Shown: positions 35,012 through 42,661 of the stretch, piece by piece
Layout of the letters: every line of letters starts with the position of its first letter
How positions within the stretch are numbered: the stretch's first letter is position 1
Assembly: GCF_025949695.1 (NCBI RefSeq)
Contig: NZ_JAPDFL010000001.1
Coordinates: 643,001 to 707,000 of the forward strand
Origin: Pararhodobacter zhoushanensis
GTDB lineage: Bacteria > Pseudomonadota > Alphaproteobacteria > Rhodobacterales > Rhodobacteraceae
DNA length: 64,000 nucleotides
Direction of reading: 5' to 3'
Position numbers and translations under genes: made by a program
Notes under the pieces: model-generated
Seen by the model: the letters and a program-made list of their open reading frames with translations, nothing else
Database searches by the model: none
What the model was told of the DNA's origin: nothing

Positions 35012-35464
35012 TCAGACCCCTGCAAAGGTTTCGCTCAGGATGGCGGCCAAGGCCTCGGCATCCTGCTCGGTGAAGGCAGCGGGCAGATCGCTGTCGATGT
35101 CGAACACGCCGATCACCGCGCCACTGCCGTCGAAGACCGGCAGCACCAGCTCGGACCGCGTGGACGAGGCGCAGGCGATATGCCCGGGGAAGGCGTCGAC
35201 ATCAGGCACAAGCTGGACTTGCCCCGTGCGCGCAGCGGCACCGCAAACGCCTTTGGCGAAGGGGATCACCAGACAGCCGTGACCGCCCTGATACGGCCCG
35301 ATCTTGAGCAATTCGGGGGCGGTGACGCGGTAGAACCCGGTCCAGTTGAACCGGTCATCCGAATGATGCACCTCGCAGGCGACGGTGGCCATGAGCGAGA
35401 CGGCATCGGTCTCACCCTGGGTCAGGGCACGGATCGTGGCGGCAAGAGTGGGGTAGTCGGGCAT
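35012..35464 (-). CDS. msrC: free methionine-(R)-sulfoxide reductase (GAF domain, fRMsr)
   Basis: 150 residues from ATG 35464. A single GAF domain with three cysteines C64, C74 and C98 spaced exactly as C84/C94/C118 of the E. coli enzyme (10 and 24 residues). GPYQGGHGCLVIPFAKGVCG and the acidic ligand region STRSELVLPV are present. It reduces free Met-(R)-SO, so it belongs to oxidative repair. Coupled to the saccharopine dehydrogenase-like gene downstream (TGA-C-ATG). Confidence 0.92.
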   Translation of the reverse strand: MPDYPTLAATIRALTQGETDAVSLMATVACEVHHSDDRFNWTGFYRVTAPELLKIGPYQGGHGCLVIPFAKGVCGAAARTGQVQLVPDVDAFPGHIACASSTRSELVLPVFDGSGAVIGVFDIDSDLPAAFTEQDAEALAAILSETFAGV

Positions 35465-35515
35465 GGCGGGCGCTCCAGTTCCCAGCGGTGTGCCATAGCG
35501 GCGCGGGCAGGAAAA

Positions 35516-35628
35516 GGGGGCCTTGCCCCCCTCTGCGCTGACGCGCATTCACCCCCCAGGATATTGAGAGAGCAAAGAGGCGCGTGGTTAACAAACCATT
35601 AAGCGCCCTCATCTGTCTCTAAATATCC
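35516..35628 (+). repeat. bi-hairpin intergenic element, copy c (facing pair)
   Basis: Left half: GGGGGC-ctt-GCCCCC, CTC, TGCGC-tgac-GCGCA, TTCACCCCCCA, GGATATT. Right half, inverted: ATCTGTCTCT then AAATATCC, followed by G-rich sequence and a GGGGGGCTGGCCCCCC hairpin near 35655-35672. The interior has a CtrA-like motif (35588-35602). It lies between two minus-strand genes (msrC start, lrgB end), so it is not restricted to convergent gaps. Confidence 0.78.
35588..35602. promoter_or_regulatory. CtrA-like motif TTAA-N7-TTAA
   Basis: TTAACAAACCATTAA, an exact match to the alphaproteobacterial CtrA consensus TTAA-N7-TTAA. It is about 124 bases upstream of the msrC start, inside repeat copy c. 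Confidence 0.4.
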
Positions 35629-35685
35629 CCGGGGGGGCGCGCCCTTGGGCGCGGCGGGGGGCTGGCCCCCCTGCCCGGCTGCCGT

Positions 35686-36402
35686 TCAGAGGAACAGCCG
35701 CAAGACGGCGGGCGCGATCAGCGCGGTCAGGATCGCGTTCAGGCCCATGCCGATCCCGGCAAAGGCCCCCGCTGTCGGATGCACCTGAAATGCGCGCGCC
35801 GTGCCGATGCCATGCGCTGCCGTGCCCACCGCCAGCCCCCGCGCGCGCCAGTCCGTCAGGCGCAGGGCGTTCAGCAGCGGCGTCGCGATCAGCGCGCCGG
35901 TGATGCCGGTCAGGATGACCAGCACCGCCGTCAGCGTCGGCGAGCCCCCGAGCGATTGCGCAATGCCGATGGCGACGGGGGCGGTGGTGCTTTTGGGGGC
36001 GAGAGAGGCGAGGGTTTCCATGTCCACCCCCATCGCCTTGGCGATAACGAGGGCCGAGGTGACGGCGACGACCGATCCGACCGACACCCCCGCCAGCACC
36101 GGCAGAATGGCGCGTCTCAGCCGCGCGCCCTGCGCATGCATCGGCACGGCCAGCGCCACCGTCGCCGGGCCGAGCAGGAAGTGGACGAACTGCGCGCCCT
36201 CGAAATACACCGCATAGGGCGTGCCGGTTGCCCAGAGCATCAGCCCAAGCAGCAGCACGGCGATCAGCACCGGGTTGGCGATCGGCTTTCGTCCGGCCTG
36301 TTCGGCAATGAGATCGGCGATGACATAGGCAACCAGCGTCAGAGTCAGCCAGAGCAGCGGGCCTTGCGCCAGATAGGACCAGATCTCGGCGAATTCACGC
36401 AT
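35686..36402 (-). CDS. lrgB: LrgB/CidB-family membrane protein
   Basis: 238 residues, about six membrane helices. Family motifs: GRKPIANPVLIAVLLL, LLGPATVALAVPMHAQ, the central APKSTTAPVAIGIAQSLGG and AHGIGTARAF. LrgB/CidB proteins modulate murein hydrolase release or act as pyruvate/glycolate transporters (PlgG in plants). The start overlaps the lrgA end by 8 bases. Confidence 0.92.
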   Translation of the reverse strand: MREFAEIWSYLAQGPLLWLTLTLVAYVIADLIAEQAGRKPIANPVLIAVLLLGLMLWATGTPYAVYFEGAQFVHFLLGPATVALAVPMHAQGARLRRAILPVLAGVSVGSVVAVTSALVIAKAMGVDMETLASLAPKSTTAPVAIGIAQSLGGSPTLTAVLVILTGITGALIATPLLNALRLTDWRARGLAVGTAAHGIGTARAFQVHPTAGAFAGIGMGLNAILTALIAPAVLRLFL

Positions 36403-36748
36403 CGCGGCTGCCTGTCAGCCGGGCGACCAGCGTGAAGGCCAGCGCCCCGGCCGCTATGGCCAGCGCCGTGGACACCACGATTGCCAGCCCCAGTGCCAGC
36501 GCCTGAGACCCCAGCCGGTCGAGATGGCCGATCACCCCGACGCCGGCCGGGACAAACAGCAACGACAGGTGGCGCAGGATGCCTTCGCCCACCGGCCGGA
36601 CCATCGCGGCCAGCGGCGCCGAGGCCGACATCAGCGCCCAGAGCAGCGCCATGCCCAGCACCGGCCCCGGCACGGGCAGACCCAGCGCGCGCGCCGCCGC
36701 CTCGCCGGCCAGCTGGCACAACAGGATCAGCGTCAGGGCGCGGATCAT
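36395..36748 (-). CDS. lrgA: LrgA/CidA-family holin-like membrane protein
   Basis: 117 residues from ATG 36748 with four membrane helices. LILLCQLAGEAAARALGLPVPGPVLGMAL is split across residues 8-35 and matches the CidA/LrgA start; LSLLFVPAGVGVIGHL is the other hallmark. Its ATG overlaps the MarR stop (ATGA), so MarR-lrgA-lrgB form one operon. Confidence 0.92.
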   Translation of the reverse strand: MIRALTLILLCQLAGEAAARALGLPVPGPVLGMALLWALMSASAPLAAMVRPVGEGILRHLSLLFVPAGVGVIGHLDRLGSQALALGLAIVVSTALAIAAGALAFTLVARLTGSRDA

Positions 36749-37182
36749 CCCTTGGTGTCCAGCAGGGCGTTCAGCCCGGCCTCCAACCCCTCGACCAGCG
36801 GCCCGAGGCGCGCGCGCATCTCGGCCTGAAACGCCATCGCCACCGGCAGCACCCGCGCCACCAGCGCCTTGCCTTCGGGCGTCAGGCGCAGCACCAGCAG
36901 GCGACGGTCCACGGTGTTCACCGCCTTGGTGATATAGCCTGCCGCCTCGAGCCGGGACGCAGCCCGGCTGACCTTGGATTTCTCCATATCCACCCGCGCC
37001 TCGATATCGCGGACCGAGACATCGCCCGACTGGTGCAGATGCGCCAGCACGCGCCATTCGGGGATCGAGATGCCGAACTCCTCGCGGTAGCGGTCGGCAA
37101 AGGCGCGGCTGATGCGGCTGGCGGCGGCGTTCAGCCGGTAGGGCAGGAAATCATTCAGGTCGAAATCAGGCGTGTCGGTCAT
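36745..37182 (-). CDS. MarR-family regulator, likely of the homogentisate genes
   Basis: 145 residues from ATG 37182. A MarR winged helix: FGISIPEWRVLAHLHQSG, VSVRDIEARVDMEKSKVSRA and the wing KAVNTVDRRLLVLRLTPEG. It diverges from hmgA with 141 bases between starts, which suggests control of hmgA-fahA; homogentisate or a related phenolic acid would be the natural effector. It is also co-transcribed with lrgAB. Confidence 0.88.
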   Translation of the reverse strand: MTDTPDFDLNDFLPYRLNAAASRISRAFADRYREEFGISIPEWRVLAHLHQSGDVSVRDIEARVDMEKSKVSRAASRLEAAGYITKAVNTVDRRLLVLRLTPEGKALVARVLPVAMAFQAEMRARLGPLVEGLEAGLNALLDTKG

Positions 37183-37253
37183 AAATCGCTCCGGCGGTCG
37201 CTTTAAGCCGACCACAAAGCCGGGATGAAATCAATCGACGCCTGTCACGGGGC

Positions 37254-37275
37254 TTGCATTGTTGCACCTGCAATG
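37254..37275. promoter_or_regulatory. candidate MarR operator between the MarR regulator and hmgA
   Basis: Two nested 5-bp inverted repeats: TTGCA-N10-TGCAA (37254-37273) and CATTG-N9-CAATG (37257-37275). The site is midway between the divergent starts. Confidence 0.4.
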
Positions 37276-37323
37276 AAATAATGGACATCAGAAATGATCC
37301 AAATCCGCGAACAGGAGACGGCC

Positions 37324-38691
37324 ATGACCGACCTCAGCCTGCCCAAAGGCATGATCCGCGCCCCCAGCGTGGCCGGCGTTCATGAGGGCTACATGCCCGG
37401 CTTCGGCAATGATTTCGAGACCGAGGCCCTGCCCGACGCCTTGCCACAAGGCCAGAACAGCCCGCAAAAATGCAACTACGGGCTTTATGCCGAGCAGCTT
37501 TCCGGCACTGCCTTCACCGCGCCGCGTGGCCAGAACGAGCGCAGCTGGTGTTACCGTATCCGGCCTTCGGTCAAGCATACCTCGCGATTCACCAAGATCG
37601 ACGTGGCAGGCTGGAAAACCGCGCCGCATGTGATGCCCGATGTGATAAGTCTGGGCCAGTACCGTTGGGACCCGGTGCCGATGCCGGGCTCGGGCGACAG
37701 CTATACCTGGATCACCGGGATGCGGACCGTCACCACGGCAGGCGATGTGAACACGCAGGTCGGCATGGCGAGCCATGTGTATCTGGTGACAGCCTCGATG
37801 CAGGACGAGTATTTCTACTCAGCCGACAGTGAGCTGCTGGTGGTGCCGCAAGAGGGTCGTCTGCGGTTCTGTACCGAGATGGGGGTGATCGACCTTGAGC
37901 CCAAGGAAATCGCCATCCTGCCGCGCGGTCTGGTCTACCGGGTCGAGGTGCTGGACGGTCCCTGCCGCGGCTTTGTCTGCGAGAACTACGGCCAGAAATT
38001 CGACCTGCCCTCACGCGGGCCGATCGGTGCGAACTGCATGGCCAACCCGCGCGACTTCAAGACGCCGGTGGCGGCGTTCGAGGATCGCGAGGTGAAAAGC
38101 CGCGTGGTCATCAAGTGGTGCGGCCAGTTCCATGAGACCTTCATCGGCCACTCGCCGTTGGATGTGGTGGCGTGGCACGGCAATTATTGCCCGGTGAAAT
38201 ATGACTTGCGCACCTATTCGCCGGTTGGCGCGATCCTGTTCGACCACCCCGATCCGTCGATCTTTACGGTGCTGACCGCGCCTTCGGGGCAGGAAGGCAC
38301 GGCGAATATCGATTTCGTGCTGTTCCGCGAGCGCTGGCTGGTGGCCGAGCACAGCTTCCGCCCGCCGTGGTATCACAAGAACATCATGTCCGAGCTGATG
38401 GGCAACATCTATGGCCAGTACGACGCCAAGCCGCACGGGTTCCAGCCCGGCGGGTTGAGCCTGCACAACTGCATGCTGCCGCATGGGCCGGACCGTGATG
38501 CGTTCGAGGGCGCGTCGAATGCGGACCTGAAACCGCATCTGCTGGACAACACCATGTCCTTCATGTTCGAGACGCGCTTTCCGCAGCAACTGACCGAATG
38601 GGCTGCCAAAGAGGCCCCGCTGCAGGACGATTACCTTGACTGCTGGACCTCGCTCGAGAAGAAATTCGACGGCACGCCCGGTATCAAATAG
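37324..38691 (+). CDS. hmgA: homogentisate 1,2-dioxygenase HmgA
   Basis: Opens the homogentisate ring to maleylacetoacetate in tyrosine/phenylalanine degradation. 455 residues from ATG 37324 with AGGAG upstream. The non-heme iron ligands occupy the same spacing as in the human enzyme (H335/E341/H371): H351 and E357 in [12 protein letters not shown], and H387 in MLPHGPD. N-terminal [18 protein letters not shown] is diagnostic. Confidence 0.97.
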   Translation: MTDLSLPKGMIRAPSVAGVHEGYMPGFGNDFETEALPDALPQGQNSPQKCNYGLYAEQLSGTAFTAPRGQNERSWCYRIRPSVKHTSRFTKIDVAGWKTAPHVMPDVISLGQYRWDPVPMPGSGDSYTWITGMRTVTTAGDVNTQVGMASHVYLVTASMQDEYFYSADSELLVVPQEGRLRFCTEMGVIDLEPKEIAILPRGLVYRVEVLDGPCRGFVCENYGQKFDLPSRGPIGANCMANPRDFKTPVAAFEDREVKSRVVIKWCGQFHETFIGHSPLDVVAWHGNYCPVKYDLRTYSPVGAILFDHPDPSIFTVLTAPSGQEGTANIDFVLFRERWLVAEHSFRPPWYHKNIMSELMGNIYGQYDAKPHGFQPGGLSLHNCMLPHGPDRDAFEGASNADLKPHLLDNTMSFMFETRFPQQLTEWAAKEAPLQDDYLDCWTSLEKKFDGTPGIK

Positions 38692-38736
38692 ACCGGAGCC
38701 AAGACGCCTGCAGGGTGCATCCCTGCGCGCGGCTCT

Positions 38737-38763
38737 GTAAGGTGGGGTTCAACCCCACCCTAC
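38737..38763 (+). repeat. GGTGGGG-type hairpin between hmgA and fahA
   Basis: GGTGGGG-TTCAA-CCCCACC with GTAA/CTAC flanks, a palindrome known as a dispersed intergenic sequence in several proteobacteria. Another hairpin, GCAGGG-tgcat-CCCTGC, precedes it at about 38710-38726. Together they fill the 99-base gap between two genes of one pathway. Confidence 0.5.
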
Positions 38764-38790
38764 GCTGACCTTCCTAACGCAGGACTCACA

Positions 38791-40047
38791 ATGACTCTCA
38801 TCCGTTCCTGGGTCGACACCGCCAACGACCCCAGCTGCCCTTTTCCGCTGAACAACCTGCCCTATGGCGTCTTCTCGACCTCTGGCACGCAACCGCGCTG
38901 TGGCGTGGCGATTGGCGACAAGGTGCTCGACGTCGCGGCGATGGAGAAAGCGGGTTTGTTGCGGCTGGCGGACACGCCGCTGCTTGCCTCGGCCGTCTGG
39001 AACCCGCTGATGGACGCCGGAGCGGTGATCTGGGACAAGCTGCGCAGCCAACTGATGGGCCATCTGGCGCAGGGCGCAGACACGCAGGATCAGGTCGAGC
39101 CTTATCAGCACCCGCTCTCGGGTGTGACGATGCACATGCCCTTCGCTGTGACCGAATACACCGATTTCTACGCAGGCCGGAACCACGCGCAGAACGTGGG
39201 TTCCATCTTCCGCGGTAACGACAATGCGCTGCCCGTCAACTGGTTGCACATTCCGATCGGGTACAATGGCCGCGCGTCGTCGGTGGTTGTCTCGGGCACC
39301 GGTGTGCGCCGTCCCTGGGGCCAGCTGAAAAGCCCCGATCAGGAGGCGCCTGTCTTCCAGCCCTGCCGTCGCTTCGATCTGGAGCTGGAGATGGGGGCGA
39401 TCGTCGGCAAACCCTCGACCGGACCGGTCACCGTGGCCGAGGCTGACGATATGATCTTTGGCTACGTGCTGCTGAACGACTGGTCGGCGCGCGATATTCA
39501 GGCGTGGGAATATGTCCCGCTGGGGCCGTTCCAGGCCAAGGCAACGGCGACGACCATCTCGCCGTGGATCGTCACCAAAGCCGCGCTGGCACCCTTCCGT
39601 GCCACGACCCCCGAGCGTGAAAAGCCGCTGCTGGCTTATTTGGAAGAGCCGCGGCCGATGCTCTACAACATCGACCTGCGCGTCGAACTCGCGCCTCAGG
39701 GCGGGACCGCGACGGAAATCGCGCGGACCAACTATACGCAGATGTATTACTCGGCGGCGCAGCAACTGGCGCATCACACGACGTCGGGCTGCCCGATGCG
39801 GGTGGGCGACCTGCTGGGTTCGGGCACCATTTCGGGGACGACCAAGGACAGCCGCGGTTCGATGCTGGAACTGAGCTGGAGCGGCAAGGAGCCGATCACG
39901 CTGGATGGCGGCGAGACGCGCAGCTTCCTTGAGGATGGCGACACGCTGACGTTGAAGGGCACCTGCCACGGCGACGGGTATTCCATCGGCTTTGGCGATT
40001 GCTCGGGCCGCATCCTGCCCGCGCTGACCGACCCTTACGCGCGCTGA
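38791..40047 (+). CDS. fahA: fumarylacetoacetase FahA
   Basis: Hydrolyses fumarylacetoacetate to fumarate and acetoacetate, the last step of homogentisate degradation. 418 residues. Metal ligands are D125 in TEYTDFYAGRNHA, E198 and E200 in FDLELEMGA, and D230 in LLNDWSARD. The N-terminal SH3-like domain (about 1-115) is present, as in full-length FAH rather than the short FAHD proteins. No maleylacetoacetate isomerase gene is in the window. Confidence 0.97.
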   Translation: MTLIRSWVDTANDPSCPFPLNNLPYGVFSTSGTQPRCGVAIGDKVLDVAAMEKAGLLRLADTPLLASAVWNPLMDAGAVIWDKLRSQLMGHLAQGADTQDQVEPYQHPLSGVTMHMPFAVTEYTDFYAGRNHAQNVGSIFRGNDNALPVNWLHIPIGYNGRASSVVVSGTGVRRPWGQLKSPDQEAPVFQPCRRFDLELEMGAIVGKPSTGPVTVAEADDMIFGYVLLNDWSARDIQAWEYVPLGPFQAKATATTISPWIVTKAALAPFRATTPEREKPLLAYLEEPRPMLYNIDLRVELAPQGGTATEIARTNYTQMYYSAAQQLAHHTTSGCPMRVGDLLGSGTISGTTKDSRGSMLELSWSGKEPITLDGGETRSFLEDGDTLTLKGTCHGDGYSIGFGDCSGRILPALTDPYAR

Positions 40048-40057
40048 GGACAAAAAG

Positions 40058-40180
40058 AGAGGGGGCCTTCAGCCCCCTCTTTGGCTGACGCCAAATTCAC
40101 CCCCGAGGATATTTTTAGACAGATGATGCGGCCTTAACCTTTTGTTAACGCGGCTCTTTGCTCTTCAAATATCCCGGGGG
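40058..40180 (+). repeat. bi-hairpin intergenic element, copy d (facing pair)
   Basis: Left half: AGAGGGGGC-cttca-GCCCCCTCT, TTTGGC-tgac-GCCAAA, TTCACCCCCGA, GGATATTT, then AGACAGATGAT. Right half, inverted: GCTCTTC then AAATATCC (40160-40174). The interior holds an exact CtrA-type motif (40134-40149). A further hairpin AGGGGGCAGCGCCCCCT follows at about 40196-40212. Lies between the convergent fahA and DUF3775 genes. Confidence 0.8.
40134..40149. promoter_or_regulatory. CtrA-like motif TTAA-N7-TTAAC
   Basis: TTAACCTTTTGTTAAC is an exact match to the full CtrA consensus. It lies within repeat copy d, 3' of both neighbouring genes, so a promoter role is not obvious. Confidence 0.4.
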
Positions 40181-40237
40181 TAGCGCGCAGCGCGCAGGGG
40201 GCAGCGCCCCCTGTCCGAGCTCGCAACAGGGCGGCAC

Positions 40238-40561
40238 CTAGCGGTCGAAGAAATCCTCTTCCACATCCGTGACGTCGATATCCAGCGCTTCCAGCCCTGA
40301 TTCGAGGTTTTCGGACAGGTGGGGCATCCCCATCAGGTAATCCGCCGTTGGCGTCGTCGCCTCGGTAAAGGCGGTTTCCAGCGCCTGCTCGTATTCCTCG
40401 GGCTCGAACGCGCCGCGGCCGATCCAGGCGATGGCGACCAGATGCGCCTTCTCGTCCTCGTTCATCGCGTCGATAAAGGCGTGCAGCTCGCCCGTCCGGC
40501 CGGTTTCGCGGGCTTGAAAGATGATGTGGACGACTTTCTTGAGGCTGATTTCGGGAGTCAT
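40238..40561 (-). CDS. DUF3775 domain-containing protein
   Basis: 107 residues from ATG 40561, with AAGGA 6 bases upstream; an ATG two codons earlier (40567) is also possible. The DUF3775 pattern is clear: SLKKVVHIIFQARE, DEKAHLVAIAWIGRG and FEPEEYEQALETA, and an acidic C-terminus (DVTDVEEDFFDR). Function unknown. It follows the SDR gene on the same strand. Confidence 0.88.
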   Translation of the reverse strand: MTPEISLKKVVHIIFQARETGRTGELHAFIDAMNEDEKAHLVAIAWIGRGAFEPEEYEQALETAFTEATTPTADYLMGMPHLSENLESGLEALDIDVTDVEEDFFDR

Positions 40562-40617
40562 GGCCATTCCTTTTTTCCCGACAATCGCGCCGATGGCGGG
40601 CACGTGCAAGAGGGCGG

Positions 40618-41349
40618 TCAGCGCTGGGCGAAAATCCGGTTCCACAGCGCTGTGGGGAAAAGCCGCCCGGCACGGAACAGCCACGAGAAGACCCTGGGGA
40701 ACGACGTCATCGGTCGCCCGCTGTTCAGGGCGCGCATCATCTCGGCAGCAGCCTGTTCGGGATCCTGGATAAAGGGCATCGCGAAGCTGTTCTTGGCGGT
40801 CAGCCGCGTGCGGATAAAGCCCGGGTTGATCAGTTGCACCCGCACACCGGTTGCCTGCAAGTCCACCTGCAACGATTGCGCGAGGTTCATCAGCCCTGCT
40901 TTGGACGCGCCGTAGCCGATGCTTCCCGGCAGCCCCCGGAACCCGGCCAGCGAGCCGGTGAGCACCAGCCGTCCGCTGTTGCGGGCCAGCATGCCGGGCA
41001 GCACAGCGCCGACCACCCGCATCGCGCCCAGCAGGTTCACGTCGATCATTGCCAGCGCTTTACCCGTGTCCCATTCCTGCGCCCGCATCGGCCAGTAGGT
41101 GCCGGCCAGGAAAATAACGCCGTCCACGGTGCCGACTTCAGCCGCAGCCCCCGTGACCGAGGCATCGTCGGTCACATCCACCGCCAGCGCCCGTGCATCC
41201 GGCAATGTTTCTGCCAGATCCACAAGCCGTGCGCTGTTGCGCGCGGAGAGGATCAGCGTTGCGCCCTCGATCGACATCGCTTCGGCCAGAGCGCGGCCCA
41301 GACCTTCGGACGCACCGACCAGCCACCATGTCTGGCCTTGCAGGCTCAT
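40618..41349 (-). CDS. short-chain dehydrogenase/reductase of the RpoE-linked operon
   Basis: 243 residues. Cofactor loop GASEGLGRA at 12-20, NVNLLG-type strand (DVNLLGAM), and catalytic S133, Y146 and K150 in YGASK. The C-terminus is basic and amphipathic (PRVFSWLFRAGRLFPTALW), suggesting membrane association. It overlaps the DUF3833 gene by 4 bases, and the four-gene set ends here. An SDR of this kind is part of the RpoE-controlled cluster in Rhodobacter sphaeroides. Confidence 0.92.
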   Translation of the reverse strand: MSLQGQTWWLVGASEGLGRALAEAMSIEGATLILSARNSARLVDLAETLPDARALAVDVTDDASVTGAAAEVGTVDGVIFLAGTYWPMRAQEWDTGKALAMIDVNLLGAMRVVGAVLPGMLARNSGRLVLTGSLAGFRGLPGSIGYGASKAGLMNLAQSLQVDLQATGVRVQLINPGFIRTRLTAKNSFAMPFIQDPEQAAAEMMRALNSGRPMTSFPRVFSWLFRAGRLFPTALWNRIFAQR

Positions 41350-41897
41350 GTCAGTGCCGGTCGCAGGGTGGCGACCAGTTCGGCGACCTTGATGCCGAAC
41401 TTGCGGAACTGACTGCGGTTGATGATCGTGCCGTTGTCCATCAGATACATCCAGTCGGTCACATCCAGCACCCAGCCTCCGGCGTGTTCCGGCAGGCGGA
41501 TGCGGTACTTCAGCTGCAGCCCGGCACCCTCTTGCCGCCCGTGGCCCGGCTCGACGATATCGTCGGCATCGGCCACGACCGTCCCGTCATTGCCCATCGC
41601 CAGCGTCCAGCGGCGGTTCTGTACTTGCCCGCTGGCATAGCGGAACTGTTCTTCCAGCACGCCGCGGTTTCCGGTCCAGCGCCCGTGCATATCCGCCACA
41701 AAGCGTGAGGTCACGCGGCCTGTGGGCCCATAGATCACACCTTCGCACAGGATCGGGCCGTTCAGGTGGCGGCGGATGTCGATCTGCGGCTGCTGTCCTG
41801 CGTAATCCTCAGGGCGCTGGGCGGTGAAGCCGATGAAACGGCTGGCCAGATACCAGAGCACTCCCAACAGGGCGAGGATGGTTAACACATCGAGCAT
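41346..41897 (-). CDS. DUF3833 domain-containing protein
   Basis: 183 residues with one N-terminal membrane segment (VLTILALLGVLWYLAS) acting as signal or anchor. The body is a lipocalin-like beta barrel with the DUF3833 signature: LNGPILCEGVIYGPTGRVTSRF, RRWTLAMGNDGTVVADADDIVEPG and LPEHAGGWVLDVTDWMYLMDNG. Function unknown; the gene is consistently linked to RpoE/ChrR stress loci. Confidence 0.92.
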   Translation of the reverse strand: MLDVLTILALLGVLWYLASRFIGFTAQRPEDYAGQQPQIDIRRHLNGPILCEGVIYGPTGRVTSRFVADMHGRWTGNRGVLEEQFRYASGQVQNRRWTLAMGNDGTVVADADDIVEPGHGRQEGAGLQLKYRIRLPEHAGGWVLDVTDWMYLMDNGTIINRSQFRKFGIKVAELVATLRPALT

Positions 41898-41906
41898 TGC
41901 GATCTC

Positions 41907-42661
41907 CTATCGCGAAACGTCGTGGGACGGCGGCTGCGGGCGGGGCCGATAGACCGCGCCTTTCCACCACAGTTTCAGCGCCTGCCAGTGGATCAGGGCC
42001 AGCACCCGTCGCGACCCCAAGGGGCGGCGCAGCATCGCCGCGATCAGCCCACGCGCCGTTGCCGGTTTGCGCGGGCCGGTCAGCGTGGCGATCAGCCCGC
42101 CCTTGGCATGGCCATAGGCGATGCGGATGGCGATGGCGTCGGGGCGGATGTCAAAACGGAACTGGTAATCGCCCTCGACCGGCTGAAAGGGCGAGACGTG
42201 GAAGATCTTGTGCGCCAGCAGCGTGTCCTCGGCGCGGATCGGTGCGAAGCCGTCGCGGTGGCACAGATAGGAATGGCGGTCGCCGAAGGTATTGCTCACC
42301 TCGGCAATCACGCAGATCAGCGCGTTCTGCGCGTCATGGCACAGCCAGAAGCTGACCGGGTTGAACACATGCCCCAGCACACGCGGCTGCGCCAGCAGGT
42401 CGATCCGCTCGGGCGACGGCGCACCGGCTGCCGCCAATACGTCCCGCACCCAGGCAGCGCCACGCCCTTGCGCGGCGCGCCGCCATGGTCGCTGTCATGC
42501 AGGGACAGCAGCCCCGCGCGGTTGCGGGCGAAAAGCCACGGCGCGGGCTGCGGCTTTTCCGCGTTCAGCAGCAGATAGTCGACGCCATAGCTGAATCGGT
42601 TGCTCAGCGTGTCGCTGCGCCCGTGAAAGGTGCGCCCGGCGATATGTTCGACGGCTGTCAC
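41907..42661 (-). pseudogene. DUF1365 domain-containing protein, frameshifted
   Basis: Starts at ATG 42661 (4-base overlap with the FAD oxidoreductase stop) with VEHIAGRTFHGRSDTLSNRF and VDYLLLNAEKPQPAPWLFAR, typical of DUF1365. The frame breaks near 42459-42462, where one base is missing; the rest (WVRDVLAAAGAPSPERIDLL, HVFNPVSFWLCHD, VSPFQPVEGDYQFRF) continues in the next frame to the stop at 41907. Corrected length is 251 residues. It usually sits between the FAD oxidoreductase and a cyclopropane-fatty-acid synthase, but no such synthase is present here. Confidence 0.87.
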
